The notes below the pieces were generated by a model that was not told the DNA's origin, did no database searches, and saw only the letters and a program-made list of their open reading frames with translations. Of a stretch of 64,000 nucleotides of DNA, positions 36,583-47,112 are shown in pieces. Each line of letters opens with the position of its first letter. The first letter of the stretch is position 1. The position numbers and the translations under genes were made by a program. The stretch comes from Synechocystis salina LEGE 00031. GTDB taxonomy: Bacteria > Cyanobacteriota > Cyanobacteriia > Cyanobacteriales > Microcystaceae. The DNA is taken from contig NZ_JADEVV010000002.1 of the NCBI RefSeq assembly GCF_015207985.1, positions 1-64,000 on the forward strand. The letters run 5' to 3'.

Positions 36583-39500
36583 TCATGGCTCATTGGAGTT
36601 AATACCAATGACATCACCTGACGTTTCTGTTGTGGAGTCAGCATTCCCTGGAGATTCAAACACCACTACTTGGTCACGACCCTGGTGCTTAGCCATGTAA
36701 AGAGCTTGGTCAGACCGTTGTAAGAGTTGTTGAAAATTCTCTGCCTGGTCGGGAAAACTAGCCAAGCCGAACGACACAGTAATTTGTTTAAAATCAGATT
36801 CGGATTCCCCCATGTTCTGTTCTTTTAAAAGTTGTCGAAAAGCCTCAGTCCGCTCTCGGGCATAGGTGAGAGGAGCGTCGGGCAAAATCACCAAAAATTC
36901 CTCCCCGCCATAACGACAGACCAAATCAGATAGACGGAAATAGTCTAATAAAAGTTGGGCAAGTTTAACTAACACCACATCTCCAGCCCGGTGGCCCCAA
37001 CGGTCATTCAACTGTTTGAAATGGTCGATATCAATCATAACGACGGTGAGGGGACTTCGATTTCTTTCCGCCTTATGAATTTCTCGTTTGAGGGCAGTTT
37101 CCCAATAACGACGGTTATATAGCCCGGTCAGGGGGTCTTTGATATTTTGAGTCAGTAAGGTTTCCCTTAATTTTAGATTGCCAAGGGTAAGGGAAATGCT
37201 TTCTGAGATGGTTTTAGCCAGTTGCTTATTGATGTGATCAAAAGTGCCAGCAACGGAGGAGCAAAAAAACAATAATCCACTATGACTTTCATCGATCATT
37301 AAGGGTAAGCAGAGGGTCTCCTGGCAATTTTCATCTTGGGCCAGGTGGGAACAGGGCACAGAATCAAAGGCATTAACGGTATAGTGGTTGATGCTATTAC
37401 GACGCAGAGCCCAACAATCCTGTTGAGTAAAATATTCTATGGAGTTGGGCGAACCCCAGCTTAAGACCAAAACAAGGGAATTTGCATCTTCACTAATTTC
37501 AAAAATTGCTCCACTTATACTGGGAAAAATTTGTTGTAAAAATTGCGGAATAATTTTGTAGGCTTCCTGCTTACTTTTACACGCTTGCAGAAAATCAGTC
37601 AAGCGATTGAAGGTGCCGTACATATAATTAATCCTTTCCAATTTACTAACGGTTTCTGCCAACTTTTCATTCGTTAATAGCAAATCCATTTCGATTATTT
37701 TTTTCTCAGTAATGTTAGTAAACATTCCCAGGGCTCCCGTGACATTTCCCTGATGGTCCCTAAATGGATCAGCGGCAATTAAAAACCAGACTTCCGAGCC
37801 ATCTCGATGGAGAAAACGAAAATCATGTACCTCTTGATTGCCGTCTAAACGGGTTTGTAACTTCTCCAGGGCCAATTGAGCGTCATCGGGATGCATAAAA
37901 TCCAAAAAGGACTTGCCTTGAATTTCTTCGGTGGTATAACCTATGGCATCAACCATAGTTTGGTTAATAAAAGTTGTTTTTCCTGCCATATCTATAATCC
38001 AGATACCCTCCGCTGTGGTACTCATAAATTGTTGATATACACTTTCGATTTGAGAGCGTTGTTGCTCTAGGCTTTTTCTGTCGCTGATATCTAACATCAC
38101 GCCAATAATTTGCCAGGGCTGATTATCTTGAGAGCGAATTATGCCCCGGTCATGGAACCACGGATATTCACCGTCTATTGCTTGAAAGCGGTATTCAATG
38201 TCAAACATACGTTTTTCTTCCCAGGCATTTTTCATTTCTTCTTCTACCTGGGGCAAATCATCGGGATGAATTCTATTTTTGCGTATTTTGTCATTGTTGC
38301 CCATTGATTGAGCATCGTAACCAAGGATAGACAGATAATTGCCCTGCCATTCAATCGTATCCGTTTCTAAATTATGGCAATAGACAATTTCTCCCAGGGC
38401 ATTAATCAGGAGTTGATTGCGTTCAATTAATTCCACCCTGGCCTTTTCTATAGACTTATAGGGGGTAACATCTTTGAGCAAAATAATAGCTAACTGAAAT
38501 TCATCATTTTCATTTCTTAGACCAACAGTATTTAATGCCAGATTAAGATTTTTATCCCCCTCTACAGTCGCACTAATTTCCTGCTCAAAACCATGGCGAT
38601 CGCCTAGGACAATTGCTTGATAAAATTGCCCAAATTTTTGTTGATATTGGGGCTGAATGAAATCAACAAATTTTGACTGTCCCATCGTGACGGATGCTTT
38701 GCCCAGTAATGACCAAAGTTTGTGATTATGGCGACGTAATACACCTTCAGAATCTAAAATAGCAATGCCTAATTCTGAACTTTCAAAAATTGCTTTAAAT
38801 TGATTTTGTATATCAATTAATTTTTGCTCATTGGTAATTTTATTGGTAACGTCTACTCCATTCTGGATTAAATACTTTATGCCCCCTGCTTGATGGAATA
38901 TCAGACTGCTAGTCCAGTCGATCACAACAGTGCTTTGATCCTGTTTTTTTAACTTATTTCTATAGTTGATTGTGTTTGATGGTTGAGCTTTGTCAGTGAA
39001 AATATTGTTTAATTGATCAACTGATTCTGAATCCACCAACAAATCAGTAAAGTTTGTGCCAATCAAGTCATTTTGGCTCAATCCAATTACAGCTTCTGCA
39101 CTATGATTAATAAAAATGATTTGCCCCTGATCATCTAGCACCACAAGAAGATTATTGCTATTCTCTAAAATGCAGAGAAGATTATTGATTTCACCATTTA
39201 AATCTGATAAAAATTGCTCCTGACTGGCAAATTTTGCTTTATCATTGGGTATAATAGCAAGCTTATTTAATTTGAAAAATAACATTATGTCCACACTTTC
39301 AAGGGTGATAATTACCACCAAAAAGATCGTGGCCAAACGCCGAAAAGGTGCCTGAAACTGATTCAGGTCAGATTGCACTATGATCGCCCAATTAACTTCT
39401 GGGATGTATTGGTAGGCGGCGATCGCCTTCTTGCCATTGTGGTTTAACCCTATAATGACCCCATTCTGTTTTTGCAGAGCTTGGCGCAGGGCACTATTCC

Positions 39501-39864
39501 AGTGGGTAGGACTGTCGAGAAGATTGGGACAGGTCTGGGTGTACCAACTATAAAAAATCAAGCAAACCAGATACCCATGGCGGCCTTCCCCAATCATAAT
39601 TTCATTGTTGCCAATGAGGGGATCGGTGTACAGATAGGAACGTCGGAGAATATTGATTACTTCTTTCCTATCTTGACTTTTTAACAAGGTACTAATCAGA
39701 GCAGCGTTATGGGAGGCGATCGCCTCTAGCTTGGTTTGTTGATTTCGTAGACTGATTTTGTAAGCGAGCCAAATTCCCGCACCAAAAGTAATTAGGGCAA
39801 TAGTCGCCACCTGTAGAATTAACAAGCCCCATCTTTTTCTTTGTCCCACCGCTTTGTTCCACAA
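36583..39864 (-). CDS. Membrane-bound PAS-GAF-GGDEF diguanylate cyclase
   Basis: A 1093-residue signalling protein. Two membrane helices (about 14-33 and 172-195) enclose a periplasmic Cache-like sensor; four PAS domains follow (about 225-340, 350-460, 480-600 and 605-730), then a GAF domain (about 750-900) and a GGDEF domain. The signature is 'GGEEF' at about 985 with a complete inhibitory RxxD site nine residues before it ('RLSDLVCRYGGEEF'), so it should make c-di-GMP with product inhibition. There is no EAL or HD-GYP part. The start is not ATG: TTG at 39864 or GTG at 39849 fit the frame best. It probably reads an extracellular ligand and adjusts c-di-GMP, which in Synechocystis affects motility and surface attachment; its closeness to a prepilin-like gene fits that. 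The signal is unknown. Confidence 0.88.
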   Translation of the reverse strand: MWNKAVGQRKRWGLLILQVATIALITFGAGIWLAYKISLRNQQTKLEAIASHNAALISTLLKSQDRKEVINILRRSYLYTDPLIGNNEIMIGEGRHGYLVCLIFYSWYTQTCPNLLDSPTHWNSALRQALQKQNGVIIGLNHNGKKAIAAYQYIPEVNWAIIVQSDLNQFQAPFRRLATIFLVVIITLESVDIMLFFKLNKLAIIPNDKAKFASQEQFLSDLNGEINNLLCILENSNNLLVVLDDQGQIIFINHSAEAVIGLSQNDLIGTNFTDLLVDSESVDQLNNIFTDKAQPSNTINYRNKLKKQDQSTVVIDWTSSLIFHQAGGIKYLIQNGVDVTNKITNEQKLIDIQNQFKAIFESSELGIAILDSEGVLRRHNHKLWSLLGKASVTMGQSKFVDFIQPQYQQKFGQFYQAIVLGDRHGFEQEISATVEGDKNLNLALNTVGLRNENDEFQLAIILLKDVTPYKSIEKARVELIERNQLLINALGEIVYCHNLETDTIEWQGNYLSILGYDAQSMGNNDKIRKNRIHPDDLPQVEEEMKNAWEEKRMFDIEYRFQAIDGEYPWFHDRGIIRSQDNQPWQIIGVMLDISDRKSLEQQRSQIESVYQQFMSTTAEGIWIIDMAGKTTFINQTMVDAIGYTTEEIQGKSFLDFMHPDDAQLALEKLQTRLDGNQEVHDFRFLHRDGSEVWFLIAADPFRDHQGNVTGALGMFTNITEKKIIEMDLLLTNEKLAETVSKLERINYMYGTFNRLTDFLQACKSKQEAYKIIPQFLQQIFPSISGAIFEISEDANSLVLVLSWGSPNSIEYFTQQDCWALRRNSINHYTVNAFDSVPCSHLAQDENCQETLCLPLMIDESHSGLLFFCSSVAGTFDHINKQLAKTISESISLTLGNLKLRETLLTQNIKDPLTGLYNRRYWETALKREIHKAERNRSPLTVVMIDIDHFKQLNDRWGHRAGDVVLVKLAQLLLDYFRLSDLVCRYGGEEFLVILPDAPLTYARERTEAFRQLLKEQNMGESESDFKQITVSFGLASFPDQAENFQQLLQRSDQALYMAKHQGRDQVVVFESPGNADSTTETSGDVIGINSNEP

Positions 39865-40232
39865 ACATCTTCAAAGTGGCCTAATCAATCCAGCATAGGA
39901 GGTCTGAAAACTCCAAAAACCTTACCACTCCGAAATCATTCTAGCCAATTTATGTTTTAAATTCCCACAGTATGCACAACTAAAATCTCTGCTTGACACG
40001 GACGATCGCCATACTATAAACACCCAATCCCCTCTTAGGACTTAAGCTAGAACTATGGCAACAGACTGATTGGCGGCAATGATGGCAAAGAAATCCCCGT
40101 GGTAAAATCAAACTTCATGCCGAGTTGGGTATGGAAAGCCAGCGTACTTTAATTTGCACTTGTATTCTAGGCTTAGTTATTGTAACGGGCACTCCCTCAT
40201 AGCAGAATGTTCAAACCATTGGCCAATTCTTC
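39865..40232. other. Intergenic region with a consensus promoter and a possible 23-codon frame
   Basis: Besides the promoter listed separately, this gap holds only a short frame at 40131-40202 giving 23 hydrophobic residues beginning 'MESQRTLICTCILGLV'. It has no good ribosome site and resembles no small photosystem or NDH subunit that I can identify. No tRNA or hairpin terminator was seen. Confidence 0.4.
39993..40020 (+). promoter_or_regulatory. Consensus sigma-70-type promoter upstream of recN
   Basis: A perfect -35 box TTGACA (39993-39998) is separated by 16 bases from TATAAA (40015-40020). The next gene on this strand is recN, 212 bases after the -10 box, so either recN has an unusually long leader or a small RNA starts here. 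A HIP1-like CGATCGCC lies in the spacer. Confidence 0.65.
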
Positions 40233-41987
40233 ATGCTACTATCCCTGCGGATTATTAATTTTGCTTTGATTGATTGCTTAGAAATTAACTTCGGGCAAGG
40301 CTTAAATGTATTGACGGGGGAAACCGGAGCGGGGAAATCAATTTTGCTTGATGCTATTGATTTGTTGCTAGGGGGGAAGGCCGGGGCTAGGGTTCTGCGT
40401 CAGGGTTGTCCCAATGGATCCATTGAGGGAATTTTTAATGCTCCCCCCGCCATTAACCAATGGTTAGTGGCCCAGGCCATTGAACCGTTAGAAGATAACA
40501 CCATTGCTTGCACCAGGGAATTTAGCAAAAAAGGAAGCTCGTTAAATTCCCGTTCTCGCCTTAATGGGGTGTTGGTAAATCGACAAATTTTGGCAGAATT
40601 ACGAAGCCAATTGGTGGAAATTACAGCCCAGGGTCAAACTCAACAGTTATTAGATCCAGGGGAACAACGACAATTACTAGATCTATTTGGTGGTCAAGCT
40701 TTACTAGAAAAACGCCAGGCAGTGGAGAATGCCTACAAACAATTTACCCAGGCAAAACAAGCTTTAATAGCCAGGCAACAATCGGAACAAAATCGTTTAC
40801 AACGGTTAGATTTTTTAACTTACCAGTTACAGGAATTGACGGAAGCAGCATTAACCGATGGTGATGAATGGGAATTGTTAATCCAAGAGCAAGAAAAACT
40901 TTCCCATGTGGTGGAACTACAGCAATTAAGTTACCAGGCTACTCAACTTTTGTACCAAAGTGAACGGGATGCCCCGGCGATCGCCGATCTGTTGGGGGAT
41001 GCGGAGGGACAGTTGCAAACCATGGCGGAATTTGACAGTGGCCTTAATCCCTTATTGGAGTTAGTACAAACAGCATTAACCCAAGTAATTGAAGCGGGAA
41101 GGCAAGTGCAACGCTACGGCGATAATTTGGAAGCTGACCCAGAGCGGTTGGGGGAAGTGGAAGAAAGATTACAAATATTGAAAAGAATTTCTCGTAAATA
41201 CGGCCCCAGTTTAACCGAAGCCATTACTTACCAGGAAAAAATTCAAGCTGAATATGACCAATTGACGGACGGAGAACAATCCCTGGCCCAGTTGCAAGAA
41301 GCATTGACTGAGGCAGAGCAAAAATTAATCAAGCATTGTGGCCAGTTAACTTTAATCCGACAGAAAACAGCCCAAAAACTGGAAAAAAGATTGGTACAGG
41401 AACTTAAACCCTTGGCCATGGAAAAGGTGATTTTCGTTTGTCAATTGGAGTCCACCCCTCCCAGTAGTTTTGGAGCAGAACAGGTAGTATTTTATTTCAG
41501 TCCTAATACAGGGGAAAAAATTCAACCTTTAGCGGCCACCGCCTCCGGTGGGGAAATGAGCCGCTTCCTCCTTGCCCTCAAAGCCTGTTTTAGTGACCTA
41601 TCTCCCCCCAGTCAGACCTTAATTTTCGATGAAATTGATGTGGGGGTATCCGGCAAAGTGGCCCAGGCGATCGCCGACAAACTAGCCCAACTGAGTCAGC
41701 GTCAACAACTCCTCTGTGTCACCCATCAACCCTTGGTGGCGGCCCTGGCCGATGTCCATTTCCATGTGGACAAAGTGGTTATTAACGAGAACATTGCCGA
41801 TCCGGCGAACCCCCAGCTTGATGAAGATTTACGCACCGTTATTCGCATTACCCCCCTCCAATCCGATGGCGATCGCCAACAGGAATTAGCCCAATTAACC
41901 GGGGGCCATTCCGCCAAAGAAGCGTTAGCCTTTGCCCAATCCCTACTAGAAAAATCTGCTGCCCGTCGCCAAGCCTCCCAGGTTTAA
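40233..41987 (+). CDS. recN: DNA repair protein RecN
   Basis: SMC-like ATPase of 584 residues that acts at double-strand breaks. It has Walker A 'NVLTGETGAGKSILLDAI', a coiled-coil middle (about 160-370) with the family segment 'RLQILKRISRKYGPSLTEA', the ABC signature 'TASGGEMSRFLLALKACF', Walker B 'LIFDEIDVGVSGKVAQAI' and 'LLCVTHQPLVAALAD'. Length fits the family. The ATG at 40233 begins directly with the conserved 'LLSLRIINFALIDCLEI'. A consensus promoter is about 210 bases upstream; no LexA box of the SOS type was noticed between. Its end is convergent with gcvP at a 63-base gap. Confidence 0.95.
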   Translation: MLLSLRIINFALIDCLEINFGQGLNVLTGETGAGKSILLDAIDLLLGGKAGARVLRQGCPNGSIEGIFNAPPAINQWLVAQAIEPLEDNTIACTREFSKKGSSLNSRSRLNGVLVNRQILAELRSQLVEITAQGQTQQLLDPGEQRQLLDLFGGQALLEKRQAVENAYKQFTQAKQALIARQQSEQNRLQRLDFLTYQLQELTEAALTDGDEWELLIQEQEKLSHVVELQQLSYQATQLLYQSERDAPAIADLLGDAEGQLQTMAEFDSGLNPLLELVQTALTQVIEAGRQVQRYGDNLEADPERLGEVEERLQILKRISRKYGPSLTEAITYQEKIQAEYDQLTDGEQSLAQLQEALTEAEQKLIKHCGQLTLIRQKTAQKLEKRLVQELKPLAMEKVIFVCQLESTPPSSFGAEQVVFYFSPNTGEKIQPLAATASGGEMSRFLLALKACFSDLSPPSQTLIFDEIDVGVSGKVAQAIADKLAQLSQRQQLLCVTHQPLVAALADVHFHVDKVVINENIADPANPQLDEDLRTVIRITPLQSDGDRQQELAQLTGGHSAKEALAFAQSLLEKSAARRQASQV

Positions 41988-42050
41988 CTGCCACGGGCAA
42001 ACAAATTGGAGAACAATTTGTCCCCCGCCTCACCGTTGCCCTGATTCCGG

Positions 42051-45002
42051 TTAACTTTCCTTGTAAGCCTCCATCCCCTCGCAGGAGCAAACTAAATGGC
42101 GATCGCCGTAGGTATTGTTAATGCGACCAACGGCGGGCCAGAATTTAAACTGCTTAGTCCAGGGGGCGGGGTAGGCAGCCTGTTCCCGGTCGTAGGCATG
42201 GTTCCATTCACCACAGATGAGGGATTGGGCCGTATGGGGGGCATTTTTCAACGGGTTATCAGCGGGATCAATCTCTCCATGGGCGATCGCCTGGGCCTCC
42301 TGGTAAATGGCAATCATAGCATCACAAAAACGGTCTAATTCCGCCAGGGATTCACTTTCCGTCGGTTCCACCATCATGGTGCCCAGTACCGGCCAAGACA
42401 CCGTGGGGGCATGGAAACCAAAATCCATTAGGCGTTTGGCCACATCTTCCACTTCGATAGCCGCTTGCTTCTTGAGGGGGCGCAAATCAAGGATGCATTC
42501 ATGGGCAACCAAGCCATTGTTACCCTTGAATAAAATGGGGTAATAATCTTCCAACCGCTTGGCCATGTAATTGGCGTTGAGGATGGCCACCTCCGTCGCT
42601 TTGGTCAAACCTTGGGGCCCCATCATGGCAATGTACATCCAGGAAATCACCAAAATACTGGCACTGCCGTAGGGGGCGGCGGAAATCATGCCAATGGACT
42701 GATCTTCTTCTGGAGTTGCAGCAGACGAATTTAGGCTAGTCTGGGGTAAAAATTCTTCTAAATGGGCCTTAACGCCAATGGGCCCCATACCAGGGCCACC
42801 ACCGCCGTGGGGAATGCAAAAAGTCTTGTGTAAATTGAGATGGCAGACATCCGCCCCAAAGTCGGCGGGACGACATAACCCCACCTGGGCATTCATATTG
42901 GCCCCGTCCATATAAACTTGGCCGCCAAAGCGATGCACAATATCGCAAATTGAGCCGATGGTAGCTTCAAATACCCCATGGGTGGAAGGATAGGTCACCA
43001 TCAAGGCCGCTAGGCGATCGCCGTACTTTTCTGCTTTCCCCGTCAAATCCTCCACATCGATGTTGCCTTCCCCGTCGCATTTCACCGGCACTACCTGCAT
43101 GCCGCACATCACCGCACTAGCCGGATTGGTGCCATGGGCAGATTCAGGGATTAAACAGATATTGCGTTGTGCTTCTCCCCGACTGAGGTGATACTGACGG
43201 ATCACTTGCAAACCGGCATATTCCCCCTGGGAACCGGCATTGGGCTGCAGGGAAATAGCGTCAAAACCGGTGATCTCCCGCAACCAAGCTTCCAACTGGG
43301 CAAATAAAATTTGATAACCCTCCGTTTGACCAGCGGGGGCAAAGGGGTGAATTTTGCCAAATTCGGGCCAGGTAACGGGCATCATTTCCGCTGTGGCGTT
43401 GAGTTTCATGGTGCAGGAACCCAACGGAATCATAGAAGTGTTTAAGGCTAAATCTTTGCTTTCTAATTGATGGAGATAGCGCAATAACTCCGTTTCTGAA
43501 TGGTACTGATTAAAAACGGCGTCCTCTAGGTAAGGACTCTGACGGGTTAGATCTGCGGGGAAACGGGTTTTAACTTCCGACCACAGTTCTGCGGGCGTAA
43601 AGGGTAAATCATCCTTGCCAGCAAAAATTTGCCACAGATCGAGCAGATCCTGCACTGTCACTGTTTCATCTAAGCTAATGCCCACTTCCCCAGGGGCCAG
43701 GGGCCGCAGATTAATCCCCCGCACTTCCGCTGCTTTCAAAATGGCTGGGGCACTCTGTTCCCCTACCCCCACCCGTAGAGTATCGAAGAAGTAATCGTTA
43801 TTGAGGCTGTAATTTAACCGCTTTAAACCAATCGACAATAGGGCTGTCAACTGGTGAATTCTCAGGGCAATATTTTTTAACCCCGTGGAGCCATGGTAAA
43901 CCCCATACATGGAAGCCATCACCGCCAGGAGAACTTGGGCAGTACAGATATTGCTGGTGGCCTTGTCCCGACGGATATGTTGTTCCCTGGTTTGCAGAGC
44001 TAAGCGGAGAGCGGGATTACCATGGACATCCTTAGAAACCCCCACAATGCGCCCCGGCATTTTCCGTTGATATTCGGCCTTGGTGGCAAAGTAGGCGGCG
44101 TGGGGCCCACCGTAGCCCAAGGGAATGCCAAACCGCTGGGTACTGCCCACCGCAATATCGGCCCCCAATTCACCGGGGGGAGTCAGCAAAGTCAGACTGA
44201 GGGGGTCGGCGGCCAGGGTAACTAAAGCTTGGTGCTGGTGGGCTTGGTCAATGAAACTGCGGTAATCATAGATGGCCCCATCGGTGGCGGGGTATTGCAG
44301 TAAAGCGCCGAAAATGGGCGTGGAGAAGGAAAAGGTGCGGTGATCGCCCACAATCACGTCAATGCCGAGGGGATTAGCTCTAGTTTTAATCACCTCAATG
44401 GTTTGGGGATGGCAGTCCTGGGCAACAAAAAAAGCATTAGCTTTGCTTTTACTCACTCCATAACTCAAGGCCATGGCTTCGGCGGCAGCGGTACCCTCAT
44501 CCAACAGAGAAGCATTGGCGATTTCCAACCCTGTTAAATCCATCACCATGGTTTGAAAATTTAACAGCGCTTCCAAGCGACCCTGGGCAATTTCTGCTTG
44601 GTAGGGGGTATAGGCTGTGTACCAACCGGGATTTTCTAAAATGTTCCGTTGAATAACCGGCGGGGTGATGGTGTCGTAATACCCCATGCCAATGTAGGAA
44701 CGAAAAACTTGATTTTTGGAAGCAATGGATTTCAATTGGGCGATCGCCCCATACTCACCCTGGGAAGCGGGCAGTTTTAAGGACCGGCAGAGACGAATGG
44801 CCGGGGGCACCGCTTGGTCAATCAAATCCCCCAATGCATCAAAACCCAACGCCTGGAGCATCTGCTGCTGTTCCGTTTCGCCGGGCCCTAGGTGACGCTC
44901 CAAAAAATTATCCGCCGGAGCCAATTTTCCTTCTAGCTGGTTCAGGTCAACGGCGATCGCCTCGGAGGTGGGGACAACAACGGCGGACTCTAGGTTGGGC
45001 AT
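42051..45002 (-). CDS. gcvP: Glycine dehydrogenase (decarboxylating), P-protein
   Basis: PLP-dependent P-protein of the glycine cleavage system, essential for photorespiratory glycine turnover in cyanobacteria. At 983 residues it is the single-chain form. The opening '[17 protein letters not shown]' and the PLP lysine at Lys726 in '[19 protein letters not shown]' are present, as are '[14 protein letters not shown]' and '[12 protein letters not shown]'. The first 25 residues are variable. GcvH and GcvT genes are not in this window. The gene sits between recN and tsaE, both on the opposite strand, and I recall it as slr0293 in PCC 6803. Confidence 0.97.
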   Translation of the reverse strand: MPNLESAVVVPTSEAIAVDLNQLEGKLAPADNFLERHLGPGETEQQQMLQALGFDALGDLIDQAVPPAIRLCRSLKLPASQGEYGAIAQLKSIASKNQVFRSYIGMGYYDTITPPVIQRNILENPGWYTAYTPYQAEIAQGRLEALLNFQTMVMDLTGLEIANASLLDEGTAAAEAMALSYGVSKSKANAFFVAQDCHPQTIEVIKTRANPLGIDVIVGDHRTFSFSTPIFGALLQYPATDGAIYDYRSFIDQAHQHQALVTLAADPLSLTLLTPPGELGADIAVGSTQRFGIPLGYGGPHAAYFATKAEYQRKMPGRIVGVSKDVHGNPALRLALQTREQHIRRDKATSNICTAQVLLAVMASMYGVYHGSTGLKNIALRIHQLTALLSIGLKRLNYSLNNDYFFDTLRVGVGEQSAPAILKAAEVRGINLRPLAPGEVGISLDETVTVQDLLDLWQIFAGKDDLPFTPAELWSEVKTRFPADLTRQSPYLEDAVFNQYHSETELLRYLHQLESKDLALNTSMIPLGSCTMKLNATAEMMPVTWPEFGKIHPFAPAGQTEGYQILFAQLEAWLREITGFDAISLQPNAGSQGEYAGLQVIRQYHLSRGEAQRNICLIPESAHGTNPASAVMCGMQVVPVKCDGEGNIDVEDLTGKAEKYGDRLAALMVTYPSTHGVFEATIGSICDIVHRFGGQVYMDGANMNAQVGLCRPADFGADVCHLNLHKTFCIPHGGGGPGMGPIGVKAHLEEFLPQTSLNSSAATPEEDQSIGMISAAPYGSASILVISWMYIAMMGPQGLTKATEVAILNANYMAKRLEDYYPILFKGNNGLVAHECILDLRPLKKQAAIEVEDVAKRLMDFGFHAPTVSWPVLGTMMVEPTESESLAELDRFCDAMIAIYQEAQAIAHGEIDPADNPLKNAPHTAQSLICGEWNHAYDREQAAYPAPWTKQFKFWPAVGRINNTYGDRHLVCSCEGMEAYKES

Positions 45003-45180
45003 AATGGGGGAGTAGGGAAAGGGTGAACGCCTAGACTGGATCTGTCAAAAAATGTTACAGATTGGCTCTAATTAGATACAAAGCTTAACAAATTTTAGTA
45101 GGACTAGGGGTCAACATTTTCCAGGCGGGGTAATCCAGATCAAACTTGCCCAATACCTTTAAACTTTCTCCCATTTGCCG

Positions 45181-45654
45181 ATGAATGAAAACTCTATGCA
45201 ATTTTTTCTTCCCGACCTAAATGCGACCCACCAATGGGGGCAACAATTGGCTCAACGGCTACCCCTGGGCACCATTATTTTGTTGCAGGGGGACTTGGGG
45301 GCCGGGAAAACCAGCTTAGTCCAGGGCCTTGGTCGAGGTTTGGGCATTGTAGGGGAAATTGTCAGTCCTACTTTCACCATTGTTAATGAGTATCGGGAAG
45401 GCAAGATGCCCCTTTACCATCTGGATTTGTATCGGCTTAATTCCCTTGAAGTCGAATATTTATACCCAGAACAATATTGGCAGGGGGAAGATTTTCCCTT
45501 GGGTATTACCGCTGTGGAGTGGCCGGAAAGACTCCCCCAACTACCAAACCAATATTTACAAATTGAACTGTGTCACCAAGGGGAAGGGCGGGCCATCACC
45601 CTGACAGCCCAGGACTGGGCCATGGACTTAAAGAATTTGTTACTCCCTAGTTAA
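45181..45654 (+). CDS. tsaE: tRNA threonylcarbamoyladenosine synthesis ATPase TsaE
   Basis: Small P-loop ATPase of the YjeE/TsaE family that supports threonylcarbamoyl transfer to tRNA with TsaB and TsaD. The P-loop is 'LLQGDLGAGKTSLVQGLG', followed by switch 'VSPTFTIVNEYREG' and Walker B-like 'LYHLDLYRL', then 'GITAVEWPERLP'. About 157 residues. The ATG at 45181 is preferred; a TTG two codons earlier and an ATG five codons later ('MQFFLPDLNATHQWG') are also in frame. Its stop codon at 45652-45654 shares bases with the stop of the chelatase gene on the other strand, so the two genes are convergent and overlap by four bases. Confidence 0.92.
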   Translation: MNENSMQFFLPDLNATHQWGQQLAQRLPLGTIILLQGDLGAGKTSLVQGLGRGLGIVGEIVSPTFTIVNEYREGKMPLYHLDLYRLNSLEVEYLYPEQYWQGEDFPLGITAVEWPERLPQLPNQYLQIELCHQGEGRAITLTAQDWAMDLKNLLLPS

Positions 45655-46487
45655 AACACGTTAAAACGCTGTAGCTCCGTGGCAATTAACTGGGCCAGTA
45701 ATGGTTGGGGTCCTAGGGGTTCTCCCAATTTAAGGCGGAGCTGACCATGGACCGATTGGAGTTGCTCCTGCTCTTGCCTGATTAGATCTGTCAATCCCCC
45801 AGCAAATAAAAAGTAAGGCAAAATCACCACTTCCCCCGCTGTCTTAATTTCCCCCAGGACAGTATCCAAACTGACGCCCCCTTTCCAATAGGCCGCCCTG
45901 GCCCCTAATTTTTCCGCCACAGTGGCGATCGCCAAATTACCACCGGCCCGTTTACTGCCGTGGGCTAATAAAATTCTTTCGGCCTGGGGTTGGTTTTGGT
46001 ACTGGGTAAAACACTTATCTAGCAGAGCGGGTAGCCAGGGGTAAACCCCTAAAATTGGTAAGCAATCAATGGAGATGCTATTGCCCAATAGGGCCTGGGC
46101 TTGGGCAATTTCCCGGGGTAAATCTTCGCAGGTATGCACCCCCATGAGTAGGAAAAGGGGCATAATGGCAATTTTTTTCACCCCTTGGGGAATCAAATCC
46201 CTAGCAAGGTTGACCAATTGTTGATGGAGGGGCAGGGCTTGGGCTTCCAAACTGGCGCTAAATACCTGGGCTGGGGACTGGGAACTATTGTCCTGGCTAA
46301 CAGTGGTCAAAGATCCTCCAGGATAACGCCCCAAAGTTGCCATGCCATGGCGCTTGATCAGGGCCTTTTTTCCTGCGGCGGAACGGGGGCGCAAAAACTG
46401 ACCCACTAGATAAGTTAGGCGATCGAGGGCGATCTGGGGACGGGGATCACGGCTACCGTGGGCAACCAACAGATAGGCGGTGGACAA
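45651..46487 (-). CDS. Sirohydrochlorin chelatase, CbiX/SirB type
   Basis: Class II chelatase inserting a metal (iron for siroheme or cobalt for cobalamin) into sirohydrochlorin. The 278-residue protein is a two-module form with the metal His in 'YLLVAHGSRDPRPQIA' and a second in 'RILLAHGSKRAGGNLA', plus 'IMPLFLLMGVHTCEDLP'. The start must be the TTG at 46487, because a stop codon lies two codons upstream and the conserved 'VAHGS' begins eight residues in. There is no clear ribosome site. An insert of about 60 residues after the first module ('GSLTTVSQDNSSQSPAQVF') is longer than in SirB and may be strain-specific. Metal choice cannot be decided from sequence. Confidence 0.88.
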   Translation of the reverse strand: MSTAYLLVAHGSRDPRPQIALDRLTYLVGQFLRPRSAAGKKALIKRHGMATLGRYPGGSLTTVSQDNSSQSPAQVFSASLEAQALPLHQQLVNLARDLIPQGVKKIAIMPLFLLMGVHTCEDLPREIAQAQALLGNSISIDCLPILGVYPWLPALLDKCFTQYQNQPQAERILLAHGSKRAGGNLAIATVAEKLGARAAYWKGGVSLDTVLGEIKTAGEVVILPYFLFAGGLTDLIRQEQEQLQSVHGQLRLKLGEPLGPQPLLAQLIATELQRFNVF

Positions 46488-46744
46488 AGCTTATTGGGGG
46501 GTAAATGGGCCTTAGCTTCATATATCTTAATCAACATTTTCCTGTCCTGGGGTGGCGATTTTAACCAAATTCCGCCCTATCTTCCTCCGAAAACTGCAAT
46601 TTCCAACCCAATTTACCCCGGCCATGGCGCCCTGCGTAGCAAATCTCTCGGCGATCGCCGGAGGGAGGCTGTGGCAAAGGGAACTTACAATGGCATGATA
46701 GTTATACCACTCAATCTTTCGGTAAACCATAGCAATTAAATTTT

Positions 46745-46945
46745 ATGGGGTTTGCGGATCTGTCGATTCAGTCCATTGCCACGGAGTACGATCTGACTGT
46801 GCAATCGGTCTTTGACCTGTGCGACCAACTCGGCATAGCCTACAAAAACCAAGAAACTAATCTGGCCCTGGAGGATGCGAAGGCGGTAATTATGCAAATT
46901 TTGCACCGTCAACAATCAGCCGCCGGGGAAGGGGACAATTTCTAG
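46745..46945 (+). CDS. Small IF2-N-domain-like protein
   Basis: A 66-residue protein made almost entirely of one small helical domain like the N-terminal module of initiation factor IF-2 ('SIQSIATEYDLTVQSVFDLC' then 'DQLGIAYKNQETNLALEDAK'). In IF-2 this module helps ribosome or subunit contact; here it stands alone, so its role is unknown. Similar mini-proteins occur in other cyanobacteria as far as I recall. The ATG at 46745 has weak upstream purines. It lies 152 bases before psbV on the same strand, without an obvious terminator between. Confidence 0.72.
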   Translation: MGFADLSIQSIATEYDLTVQSVFDLCDQLGIAYKNQETNLALEDAKAVIMQILHRQQSAAGEGDNF

Positions 46946-47112
46946 TTCCCAACAATGTCAGACCATTGCTATGGCCCCTATCACCATACTGACCGATCAA
47001 AAACCCTCGATTTTCTTGGCACACTTGATTAAAACCCTATTTTAAAAAAAAGATTGAGAATTGACCGATTACCTTTCTCACCCCTTATACCAACAGTTTG
47101 AGGAGAACCTTT

